Source: an uncultured Porphyromonadaceae bacterium
GTDB lineage: Bacteria > Bacteroidota > Bacteroidia > Bacteroidales > Muribaculaceae
DNA: 64,000 bases
Direction of reading: 5' to 3'
Assembly (NCBI GenBank): GCA_947178215.1
Contig: CAMWXJ010000012.1
Span: 26,134-90,133, forward strand
A program made the position numbers and the translations under genes. Under the pieces are notes generated by a model, which was not told where the DNA came from, searched no databases, and was given only the letters and a program-made list of their open reading frames with translations. Shown in pieces: positions 9,063 to 17,146 of the stretch. How positions within the stretch are numbered: position 1 is the stretch's first letter; every line of letters starts with the position of its first letter.

Positions 9063-9700
9063 GAGCAGGCATTATCAACCGATGTAGACACAGGTTGTCA
9101 ACATCATGTTGATAACAGATTCAATACACTGATTTATCGCATATTGAGATGATGATAACCTGTCGACATCCATGTTTAAAGCCACAACATACCTTGTGCG
9201 CAAAGCTATGCTAACAACACCGCGGGATGAGGCTTACGCACTATGCGGCGTAAGCGTGTGAACAACTCCGCGCCTACATTGTTTATCTTCATGTTGACAA
9301 CGGTGTCAATAACTGTTGAAATCTCTTTCCATACTTTTCAACAACTCGATTTGGATATTTGGAATGAGTCGATTAAGCCCGGTCCATACCCCGGATTGCA
9401 AATAAGATAGCGCTTAATTATCGAGGCGTTTTCAGTAGGGTTATCAACTGTTTTCAGTAATTTTAGGTTATCAAAATATCTACACGCACCTGTTATCAAC
9501 ATGGTGTTTACAACAGTGCCAATAGGCTTGTATGCAACGACATGACATGAAGATAACGTGTAGATTCGTACAGTCAGAATAATGATAACCGTTTTTCCAA
9601 ATCCGGACATGTATTTTTATCACAGCTATCAACATCCATTATTATTGCTATTGGGATAAAGGTTAATTAAATTTTTTCTTTTCATAATTCTACAACAATA
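9063..9700. other. Candidate replication origin: cluster of DnaA-box-like 9-mers plus AT-rich tract
   Basis: This tract has no convincing gene; the 90-aa track ORF in it has no recognisable features. It holds two perfect TTATCAACA 9-mers in opposite orientation (9107-9115 minus, 9493-9501 plus), both inside the 10-mer TGTTATCAAC. Near copies include TTATCAACC at 9072, TTATCAACT at 9441, TTTTCAACA at 9335, CTATCAACA at 9626 and TGTTGACAA at 9292. TTATCAACA differs from the classic DnaA box TTATCCACA by one base. A hairpin GCTTACGC/GCGTAAGC lies near 9232-9255, and a very AT-rich stretch at about 9657-9700 could be an unwinding element. Genes to the left run leftward and genes to the right mostly rightward. 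The origin role is inference. Confidence 0.45.
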
Positions 9701-9703
9701 ACA

Positions 9704-9850
9704 ACTATATGTCGACAACCCCGCTCCCGGGCTGTACCTCGGTGCCGCTTCCCGGGGTATAGCCGTAAGACCCGGTAGGAGTCTTCACGGCCGCATCCGT
9801 CCGCGCCGCCAACTGTTTACGGAGGCTATAAGCAACCAAACAATTTCCCG
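9704..9850 (-). pseudogene. Decayed gene tail with a PTGSYGYTPGSG end
   Basis: On the minus strand a frame reads AYSLRKQLAARTDAA, then VKTPTGSYGYTPGSGTEVQ, and stops at TAG (9704-9706). It is GC-rich, unlike the AT-rich DNA around it, and has no start of its own; its upstream side runs into transposase debris. It looks like the C-terminal remnant of a gene whose body was lost, possibly through the neighbouring insertion element. I do not recognise the protein. Confidence 0.35.
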
Positions 9851-9870
9851 CATTATTGGGCTACATACGA

Positions 9871-10670
9871 TTATATTTTTATTAAGTACATGACACAAAT
9901 TTGCAGTTCAGGCACGCCATCGGAGTTTTTCAGCATGGCTCCGGAATTCAGCTTTAAGGAGAAACAGCTTGTCGTAGACACGCTCCTGTCCGAGCTTGAG
10001 GCCGTGAAACAGATGCCATGCCCTGACATCTTCAGAGGACTTGGGATTACGCAGCAAAAAATTCTGCTTGATTCGCAGGTAGTATCGGATGCGCCTGTTG
10101 TTGAGATACTCGACCCATTCCTTTCCGACAAACTCGCGGTCGGCGACGAGGGAATCGATACACTCGGCACCGAACAGCCGTATAAATCTATCAATCATCC
10201 GTGTCCGCTCTTTCCAATTGGAATTGCCGCGCTTGTCAAGCATGGTAAAGAGCAGGGGAAATGCAACACCCTTGTATGTCACTCCAAGCATAAGGATATT
10301 GATGTTGACCTCGTCGAATTTCCAGTTGGTGCGGTCGAGGCTCAGAACAAGTCCTGTCTTGACTGGCAGAAGCGCAAATATCACTTTGGCGATAAGGTCA
10401 AGGTTGAGAGCATATCCGGCAAGAAATCTCTGCACTCGCCTCAAATTGGAATCACGTTCAACGCTCGTAGGCATTGCTGCCGCTATCTTGTGCAGACTGA
10501 CCGTCTGCACGACACAAAGGGCATGAAGAACAAATGCAAGCAATTTTATGCGAGCCAAATTCTTGCTAGCAAGCGCTTCGCGATGACATTACCGGGCCAA
10601 GATGCTCTTGCATAATCGGGACGATTTGATTAAATTTGTCGCAGTCTCTGGTAGTTGTCGTAACTTTCAT
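9871..10670 (-). pseudogene. IS4-type DDE transposase, frameshifted and 3'-truncated
   Basis: The pieces of one transposase lie in different frames. The N-terminus begins at the ATG at 10670 (MKVTTTTRDCDKFNQ, then IVPIMQEHLGPVMSS) and hits a stop near 10575. The body continues in another frame with NLARIKLLAFVLHALC, the first DDE region LSLDRTNWKF and the second ADREFVGKEWVEYLNN. Near 9945 the reading frame moves again, because GAMLKNSDGVPELQI continues in the frame of the 9871-10194 ORF. The C-terminal catalytic segment is missing. At least two frameshifts plus truncation make it inactive. I saw no flanking inverted repeats or target duplication. Confidence 0.8.
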
Positions 10671-10833
10671 GGAAAAAGCGGTCAAACTTTTCTTTAAAGT
10701 TGCTAATTTTCAGGGATTTTCACATGAAAAACTAATTAATAATCAACAACATAACCGACAAAATTTAATTTTTGTCATCTACTAAAACGACACATAATCC
10801 AAAATGTTATCAATTAATTATTATCGTATTCGT

Positions 10834-12288
10834 ATGAATAAAATCATCAAAGCACTTATGGTGGGACTTGTACTCACCATGCTTGCCTCATGCAGCGACA
10901 ATGATGGGCAGCCTTTCGATGAGCCTGAGGTAAACTCGGCCACTCTATGCTATGTGACGGTTCCCGATACCGCCAAAACACTTACCGCTGAACGCGCCAT
11001 GATGATTGCCGCCCGTCATTCAGGCACAGGTGCTGACTCGCGCACTGCCGGTCGCCTTCCGGCATCCATTGATGCAGTCAACGATGAGGACGGAAATCCC
11101 CTCATGTATGTTGTCAACTACACTGACAATAAAGGATTCGTAATCTTGTCGGCATCAAAGGAATATTATCCCATTCTCGCCGAAAGCGATGAGGGTAGCT
11201 TTGATCTTCGCAATCTCGAACCGGAACATCCGGTCAACCTTTGGTTAGACGAACAGAAGTTTCTTGTCGAGCACATAGACGCATTACCCGACTCGGTGAA
11301 GAGCCGCGCAGCTTCCTTATGGATGGAATACAACTATGATAGAGCTGCCATATCGGCGGCTATTGACTCGCGTGCCAACTATCCGGAGAAACCTCAAGTC
11401 TACTACGATAGCCTTCGTCGCTGGACTCTCGACCCCAATATCGAAGTTTATACCTATGAGGACTACATCAACACTGAAGAATACAGTCATTTATCTGATG
11501 AAGTTAAACGAGATATTAAATCAAGTATACACTATTTGGGGAATAGCCAATATGGTACTGTCGAGAGTTCGACTCTTGTATTAAGGAAATCATTATACAA
11601 GGAATTTCGGAATCAACTGATCCAGACTAAGTGGGCACAAGGCGAGCCATACAACGGCATGATTCCAGGCAAGAAGCTTGGATGTACGACTGTTGCAGTA
11701 GGCCAGATTATGAAGTATCATAAATTCCCAGTATATTTTGCTTGGGATAATATGCCCAATATTGGTGCTACTATAGTTACGCAATCATTCTTGTATGAAC
11801 TTGGTAAAGAAATAAATGGGGGTGATTTTGGAAGTAAAAAAACTGGCGCTAGTATAGGAGAAGTAAAATCCGCACTAAAAAAATATGGCTACCGTGTTTC
11901 GGAACATTCCCATAACCCAAATTCCGTCTCGTCTCAATTATCATTAGGAAAAGGCTTTCCTGTATGTATGTTCGGAGATAATCGTGCAGGGGATGGTTCG
12001 CATGCATGGGTATGTGATGGCATAGACACGCGTTCCAGCCACATCGAAATTCGCTTTATGACCCTTGAGTATCGTCCGACCACAGTTTCCATTCCTCCAA
12101 TGATTGAGGCGTATAAGATAATGAATTTAGAATGGACGTACACTAAATTTCACTATATTTGGGGAGCGAATGGTGACTTTGACGCTTTTTTCTATGATTC
12201 TGATATAAGTTTCACGGATGGAAAGGGAGATGTGAAAGATTATAGTAAGAATCGTAAAGATGTACATGTTTCACCAAATTATCAATAA
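10834..12288 (+). CDS. C10 family (streptopain/SpeB-like) cysteine protease lipoprotein
   Basis: The 484-residue surface or secreted cysteine protease starts at MNKIIKALMVG, which gives a lipoprotein signal with lipobox LASC; the track start ten codons upstream does not. Residues about 40-150 form the C10 propeptide/inhibitor-like domain (NYTDNKGFVILSASKEYYPI). The catalytic half shows LGCTTVAVGQIMKYHKFP with the nucleophile Cys near residue 284, and GDGSHAWVCDGI with the catalytic His near residue 390. Both are intact, so the enzyme should be active after propeptide removal. The catalytic half is clearly more AT-rich than the propeptide half, which suggests domain exchange. A small beta-barrel gene follows 9 bp downstream. 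Confidence 0.9.
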   Translation: MNKIIKALMVGLVLTMLASCSDNDGQPFDEPEVNSATLCYVTVPDTAKTLTAERAMMIAARHSGTGADSRTAGRLPASIDAVNDEDGNPLMYVVNYTDNKGFVILSASKEYYPILAESDEGSFDLRNLEPEHPVNLWLDEQKFLVEHIDALPDSVKSRAASLWMEYNYDRAAISAAIDSRANYPEKPQVYYDSLRRWTLDPNIEVYTYEDYINTEEYSHLSDEVKRDIKSSIHYLGNSQYGTVESSTLVLRKSLYKEFRNQLIQTKWAQGEPYNGMIPGKKLGCTTVAVGQIMKYHKFPVYFAWDNMPNIGATIVTQSFLYELGKEINGGDFGSKKTGASIGEVKSALKKYGYRVSEHSHNPNSVSSQLSLGKGFPVCMFGDNRAGDGSHAWVCDGIDTRSSHIEIRFMTLEYRPTTVSIPPMIEAYKIMNLEWTYTKFHYIWGANGDFDAFFYDSDISFTDGKGDVKDYSKNRKDVHVSPNYQ

Positions 12289-12297
12289 TTGCACAAA

Positions 12298-12885
12298 ATG
12301 AGGCTACAGTTTATCATTCTCATTATCATGGCCGTGCTTTATCAGCAGAAGGCAATGGCCTTACAACCGACAGAACAAGGTATCACAACCGGTATCTATA
12401 CCGGTCTCAACAGATGGGAAAGAGCTGACCACAATAAAGTCGGCTTCTCAGTCACCCCACAAATAGGTTATCGTTTCAACAGCAAATGGGAAGCCGGGGC
12501 TATGTTTAAGTTTGACCACTATTCATATTTGGTCAACTATTACGGAATAGGGGCTTACGGAAGATATAACTGCGTGCTGACATCCAATGGCGCTTTCAGG
12601 CTATTTGTCGATGGACAAGCCTACTACAGCATAGGCGACTATGAAAAGTATTATGGAGGTGATTTAACCGATAACTCCGTCAATCCTGTTGAAATAGGTC
12701 TGACACCTGGTATCGCCTATCGTATTCACGGCAGCAAGGTAGACCTTAAGCTCCGCTATCTCTTTATCGGTTTCAACAACAACGACCGATGGTATAAGGA
12801 AATGGGCGGCTGCGTAGGTCGCGGCGACTGGATTCTTGACGCGGGATTGCGTCGCCTTGAACTCGGTGTGGCCGTCAACTTCTGA
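12298..12885 (+). CDS. Small outer-membrane beta-barrel protein
   Basis: The protein of about 195 residues has a signal peptide (MRLQFIILIIMAVLY to AMA) and alternating-hydrophobicity strands typical of an eight-stranded outer-membrane barrel, for example GFSVTPQIGYRFNSKWEAG and VDLKLRYLFIGFN. It ends with LELGVAVNF, a terminal aromatic residue as required for barrel assembly. I prefer the ATG at 12298 over the TTG at 12289 because it begins the signal directly. It follows the C10 protease by 9 bp and is probably cotranscribed with it. Function is unknown. Confidence 0.7.
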   Translation: MRLQFIILIIMAVLYQQKAMALQPTEQGITTGIYTGLNRWERADHNKVGFSVTPQIGYRFNSKWEAGAMFKFDHYSYLVNYYGIGAYGRYNCVLTSNGAFRLFVDGQAYYSIGDYEKYYGGDLTDNSVNPVEIGLTPGIAYRIHGSKVDLKLRYLFIGFNNNDRWYKEMGGCVGRGDWILDAGLRRLELGVAVNF

Positions 12886-12929
12886 GCCACCATTCTTAGA
12901 CGATAAACCTTAATCATCAATATAATAAT

Positions 12930-12967
12930 CGCCCGCATCCGGTATTTTCTGCGCCCGGATGCGGGCG
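12930..12967 (+). terminator. Strong hairpin after the C10 protease/barrel operon
   Basis: CGCCCGCATCCGG pairs perfectly with CCGGATGCGGGCG over 13 bp. It lies 45 bp after the barrel stop codon, where an intrinsic terminator is expected. The T-tract is weak. Confidence 0.7.
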
Positions 12968-13080
12968 TAATAGTGTTTTCCTGTTTTCCATAGGACCACA
13001 TGGAAAACAGAAAACAACGCAAAAAAAGTTATAAACCTCTTTTCGGTAATGCAAAGCGCAGGTGATTGGAAAATAATGTG

Positions 13081-13088
13081 TAACTTTG
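13081..13088 (+). promoter_or_regulatory. Bacteroidetes -7 box upstream of the GH92 gene
   Basis: TAACTTTG matches the TAnnTTTG -7 consensus. It lies 52 bp before the GH92 start, so the leader is about 45 nt. No good TTTG -33 element was seen. Confidence 0.55.
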
Positions 13089-13140
13089 TGACACATCAAT
13101 CATTACTTAAATCACATTCTTACACTCTTTTCCACGCCTG

Positions 13141-15477
13141 ATGAATCGCAACATACTGTGCATTGCTACGATCATGGCTCTCGCAGCAATATCATCAACA
13201 GCCGTATCGGCGACTGATCCAGTCGACTATGTAAGTACCCTTACGGGTACCCAGTCGAAACACTCGCTTTCGACCGGCAACACTTATCCCGCAGTGGCTA
13301 TGCCGTGGGGCATGAATTTCTGGACGCCCCAGACCGGCAAAATGGGCGACGGCTGGGCCTATACCTACGATGCCGACAAACTACGCGGCTTCAAGCAGAC
13401 TCACCAGCCAAGCCCATGGATCAACGACTACGGCCAGTTCTCGATTATGCCCGTTACGGGTAGTCCGGTGTTTGACGAGAACGAGCGTGCGAGCTGGTTC
13501 TCGCACAAGGCCGAGGAGGCCCGCCCCTATTACTACAAAGCGTATCTAGCCGACCACGACGTAGTGACCGAGATAGTTCCCACCGACCGTGCCGCCATGT
13601 TCCGCTTCACTTTCCCTGAAAGTGACAGCTCGTTTGTGGTGGTCGACGCTTTCGACCGCGGCTCGGAAGTGACGATTGACCCCTCCGGACGACGCATCAC
13701 CGGTTACACCACACGCAACAGCGGCGGCGTGCCCGACAATTTCCGCAACTACTTTGTGGTTGAGTTCGACAAGCCGTTCAGCTATACCGCTGCGGTGACC
13801 GACGGCAATGTAGACACCGGCTCGCTTGCCTCCACGGCCAACCATGCCGGGGCGATAATAGGCTTCGCTACTTCAAAGGGCGAAAAGGTACACGCGAGAG
13901 TGGCCTCGTCGTTCATAAGCCCCGAACAGGCAGTCGCCAACCTCAAAGAGCTCGGCACGGGCTACGACTTCGAGACCGTGAAGAGCGCGGGCCGCGACAA
14001 ATGGAATGAAGTGCTCGGCCGCGTCGAGATTGACGACAACGACCTTGACCGCCTCCGCACATTTTATTCCTGCTTCTATCGCGCCGTGCTGTTTCCGCGC
14101 AGCTTCTATGAGATAGACGCCCAGGGCAACCCCGTGCATTACAGTCCCTACAACGGCGAGGTGCTCCCCGGCTACATGTTTACCGACACCGGCTTCTGGG
14201 ACACATTCCGCGCCCTCTTCCCTTTCCTCAACCTGCTCTATCCGTCGATGAATGTAAAGATGCAGGAGGGCCTTGTCAACGCATATCTCGAAAGCGGCTT
14301 CCTGCCTGAGTGGGCCAGTCCCGGTCACCGCGGCTGCATGGTGGGCAACAACTCGGCTTCGGTAGTGGCCGACGCATGGCTCAAAGGCCTTCGCGGCTAT
14401 GACGCCGACAAGCTCTGGGAGGCTGTGGTACACGGCGCCAACGCCGTGCATCCCGAAGTGTCGTCGACAGGCCGCAAAGGCTACGACTACTACAACACTC
14501 TCGGCTACGTGCCCTACGACGTGAAGATAAACGAGAGCGCGGCCCGCACTCTGGAATATGCCTACGACGACTGGTGCATCTATCAGTTTGGCAAGGCGCT
14601 CGGCCGCCCGGCCAAGGAGCTTGCTCCCTATAAAGAGCGCGCACTCAACTATCGCAACCTCTTCGACGCCGAGCATAACCTCATGCGCGGCCGCAACGCC
14701 GACGGCAGCTTCCAGGCGCCGTTCAATCCGCTCAAATGGGGTGACGCGTTTACCGAGGGTAATTCGTGGCACTATTCATGGTCGGTGTTCCACGACCCGC
14801 AGGGACTTATCGACCTCATGGGCGGCAACGCCACGTTCACAGCTATGCTTGACTCGGTAATTACGGTTCCACCGCTGTTTGACGACAGCTATTACGGCGG
14901 CGTGATTCATGAGATACGCGAGATGCAGATAATGAACATGGGCAACTACGCCCACGGCAACCAACCCATACAGCACATGCTCTATCTCTACAATTATGCC
15001 GGCGAGCCATGGAAGAGCCAGAAATGGATTCGTGAGGTCATGGACCGCTTCTATCTTCCCACCCCCGACGGCTATTGCGGCGACGAAGACAATGGCCAGA
15101 CTTCGGCATGGTATCTATTCTCGGCAATGGGATTCTATCCTGTGTGTCCCGGTTCGACACAGTATGTCATCGGCACCCCTCTTTTCAGCCGCATGACGCT
15201 CAACCTCGAAAACGGCAACAAGCTCATTCTCGACGCTCCCGGCAACAGCCGCGACGCGCGCTATATCGACAGCATAACCATCGACGGCACGCCTACCTAC
15301 CGCAACTACTTCACTCACGACGAGCTTACGGCGGGCGGCCGCATCGAATACCGCATGAGCGAAAAGCCCAATATGTCGCGTGGTACTTCGGCCGAATCGG
15401 CTCCCTACTCGTTCAGCACCGAGCTCGCCGCCGAACGCCCCTCAAAAAAGAATAGTAAAAAGTCACGACGTAAATAA
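13141..15477 (+). CDS. GH92 alpha-mannosidase
   Basis: The 778-residue exported glycoside hydrolase has a signal peptide ending near AVSA. The N-terminal beta-sandwich carries GNTYPAVAMPWGMNFWTP. The (alpha/alpha)6 catalytic domain carries HRGCMVGNNSASVVADAW, SAARTLEYAYDDWCIYQF and GDEDNGQTSAWYLFSAMGFY, the best conserved GH92 stretches; the acidic DED and the glutamate of LEYAYDDW are present. GH92 enzymes are calcium-dependent exo-alpha-mannosidases acting on N-glycan or yeast mannan side chains. A GH125 gene follows after 5 bp, so the pair should strip alpha-mannosides together. The C-terminus is lysine-rich (KKNSKKSRRK), which is unusual. Linkage specificity cannot be read. Confidence 0.95.
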   Translation: MNRNILCIATIMALAAISSTAVSATDPVDYVSTLTGTQSKHSLSTGNTYPAVAMPWGMNFWTPQTGKMGDGWAYTYDADKLRGFKQTHQPSPWINDYGQFSIMPVTGSPVFDENERASWFSHKAEEARPYYYKAYLADHDVVTEIVPTDRAAMFRFTFPESDSSFVVVDAFDRGSEVTIDPSGRRITGYTTRNSGGVPDNFRNYFVVEFDKPFSYTAAVTDGNVDTGSLASTANHAGAIIGFATSKGEKVHARVASSFISPEQAVANLKELGTGYDFETVKSAGRDKWNEVLGRVEIDDNDLDRLRTFYSCFYRAVLFPRSFYEIDAQGNPVHYSPYNGEVLPGYMFTDTGFWDTFRALFPFLNLLYPSMNVKMQEGLVNAYLESGFLPEWASPGHRGCMVGNNSASVVADAWLKGLRGYDADKLWEAVVHGANAVHPEVSSTGRKGYDYYNTLGYVPYDVKINESAARTLEYAYDDWCIYQFGKALGRPAKELAPYKERALNYRNLFDAEHNLMRGRNADGSFQAPFNPLKWGDAFTEGNSWHYSWSVFHDPQGLIDLMGGNATFTAMLDSVITVPPLFDDSYYGGVIHEIREMQIMNMGNYAHGNQPIQHMLYLYNYAGEPWKSQKWIREVMDRFYLPTPDGYCGDEDNGQTSAWYLFSAMGFYPVCPGSTQYVIGTPLFSRMTLNLENGNKLILDAPGNSRDARYIDSITIDGTPTYRNYFTHDELTAGGRIEYRMSEKPNMSRGTSAESAPYSFSTELAAERPSKKNSKKSRRK

Positions 15478-15482
15478 AGGTA

Positions 15483-16958
15483 ATGATTCATAACCAGTTT
15501 CAGCGTATATTCGGTGCCACGGCTATTGCCGTGACACTGACAGCGTTTTGTCCGGTAGCCGCCCGCGGCGCCGACTCCGCGTCATCATCCCTTGCCTGCG
15601 CGACCGACGCAGTGCGTGTGAGCCGCCGCCCGGCCGAGGCCGACAGGCTGTTCCGTTCGGAGGCCGTCGAGGCCGAGATAGCCCGCGTTACAGCGTTGCT
15701 CACCAATCCCAAGCTCGCGTGGATGTTTGCCAACTGCTACCCCAACACGCTCGACACCACAGTACATTTCCGCCGCGATGCCGACGGCAGGCCCGACACA
15801 TTTGTCTATACAGGCGACATACACGCCATGTGGCTACGCGACTCAGGCGCGCAGGTGTGGCCTTATGTGGCGCTCGCCGAACGCGACCCGGAACTGAGGG
15901 AGATGCTCGCCGGCGTAATCCTGCGGCAGTTCAAGTGTATTAATCTTGACCCATATGCCAACGCTTTCAACGACGGTGCGGTGCCCGACGGCCCGTGGAT
16001 GAGCGACATGACCGACATGAAGCCCGAACTGCACGAGCGCAAGTGGGAGATAGACTCGCTGTGCTATCCGGTGCGCCTGGCCTACGAATACTGGCTGCGC
16101 ACGGGCGACACAAGCATCTTCGGCGACGAGTGGGTGAACGCTGTCAAGAACATACTCGCCACTTTCCGCGACCAGCAGCGCAAGACCGACAATGGCCGTT
16201 ATAAGTTCCAGCGTGAGACCGAAGCCGCTACCGATACCCGCAGCAATGGCGGCTACGGTCACCCGGTGAAGCCGGTGGGGCTTATCGCTTCAGCTTTCCG
16301 CCCGAGCGACGACGCTACCACTTTCCAGTTTCTCGTTCCCTCCAATTTCATGGCGGTGTCAAATCTGCGCAAGGCGGCACGAATACTCACGGAGGTGAAC
16401 CATGACGAAAAGCTCGCTGCCGAGTGCGCCGCGCTTGCCGACGAAGTGGAGGGCGCGCTTGGTAAATATGCCGTGAATCATCATCCGGAGTTTGGCGATA
16501 TATACGCCTTCGAGGTCGACGGCTTCGGTAATCAGCTGCTAATGGACGATGCCAATGTGCCGAGCCTGCTCGCCATGGCATATCTCGGCGATGTAGACTG
16601 CGATGACCCTGTGTACCGCAACACCCGCCGCTTTGTGTGGAGCGACTCCAACCCCTACTTTTTCCGTGGCAAGGCGGGTGAGGGCATAGGCGGACCGCAT
16701 GTGGGCTATGACATGGTGTGGCCCATGAGCATCATGATGAAAGCCTTTACTTCCGACGACGACGACGAGATAGCCGGCTGCGTGAAGATGCTTATGAACA
16801 CCGACGCCGGTACGGGATTCATGCACGAATCGTTTCACAAGGATGACGCGTCCAACTTTACGCGCGACTGGTTTGCCTGGCAGAACACGCTGTTTGGCGA
16901 GCTTATCATCAAGCTCATAGCCGACGGCCGTCTCGATCTGCTCAACTCCCTCGACTGA
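15483..16958 (+). CDS. GH125 exo-alpha-1,6-mannosidase
   Basis: The 491-residue protein is of normal length for GH125 (formerly DUF1237), which releases non-reducing alpha-1,6-linked mannose. An N-terminal signal ends near AARG. Family stretches include MWLRDSGAQVWPYVALAERD, FGNQLLMDDANVPSLLAMAY and, near the C-terminus, MHESFHKDDASNFTRDWFAW. It starts 5 bp after the GH92 stop and is surely cotranscribed; a strong terminator follows. Together with GH92 it would finish host N-glycan or mannan breakdown. No SusC/SusD pair is adjacent, so this is a small CAZyme operon and not a full polysaccharide utilization locus. Confidence 0.94.
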   Translation: MIHNQFQRIFGATAIAVTLTAFCPVAARGADSASSSLACATDAVRVSRRPAEADRLFRSEAVEAEIARVTALLTNPKLAWMFANCYPNTLDTTVHFRRDADGRPDTFVYTGDIHAMWLRDSGAQVWPYVALAERDPELREMLAGVILRQFKCINLDPYANAFNDGAVPDGPWMSDMTDMKPELHERKWEIDSLCYPVRLAYEYWLRTGDTSIFGDEWVNAVKNILATFRDQQRKTDNGRYKFQRETEAATDTRSNGGYGHPVKPVGLIASAFRPSDDATTFQFLVPSNFMAVSNLRKAARILTEVNHDEKLAAECAALADEVEGALGKYAVNHHPEFGDIYAFEVDGFGNQLLMDDANVPSLLAMAYLGDVDCDDPVYRNTRRFVWSDSNPYFFRGKAGEGIGGPHVGYDMVWPMSIMMKAFTSDDDDEIAGCVKMLMNTDAGTGFMHESFHKDDASNFTRDWFAWQNTLFGELIIKLIADGRLDLLNSLD

Positions 16959-16984
16959 GATTTCAGGTCATCGATACGTTAACA

Positions 16985-17027
16985 ATCAGTAGGCTTAGGC
17001 GTGATAGACACGCCTAAGCCTACTGAT
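16985..17027. terminator. Long perfect hairpin after the mannosidase operon
   Basis: CAGTAGGCTTAGGCGTG pairs perfectly with CACGCCTAAGCCTACTG around the loop ATAGA, extended by AT/AT and followed by TTTT. This is a textbook intrinsic terminator for the GH92-GH125 operon. Confidence 0.9.
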
Positions 17028-17134
17028 TTTGTAATCGCTTTGCAGTTTCTACCTTGTGGAGACCGACTTTTACTGCATGAAATTTGACTCCCGGAGTTAA
17101 TGGTGTGCCATATTATAATCTCGATTATTTTTCA

Positions 17135-17142
17135 TAACTTTG
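17135..17142 (+). promoter_or_regulatory. -7 box directly before the TPR/HTH regulator
   Basis: TAACTTTG matches TAnnTTTG and ends 5 bp before the ATG at 17147. The transcript would start at or just inside that codon, so either it is leaderless or the true start is the ATG at 17186. Confidence 0.55.
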
Positions 17143-17146
17143 CAGT

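Noticed and set aside
9338-9610. 90-aa minus-strand ORF in the candidate origin
   Set aside because: No recognisable domain, poor codon pattern, and it would cover the repeated 9-mers; best read as a chance ORF.
13873-14772. 299-aa minus-strand ORF inside GH92
   Set aside because: Antisense shadow; the plus-strand GH92 motifs are unambiguous.
13141-16958. Full polysaccharide utilization locus
   Set aside because: No SusC/SusD pair or hybrid two-component regulator lies beside GH92-GH125.
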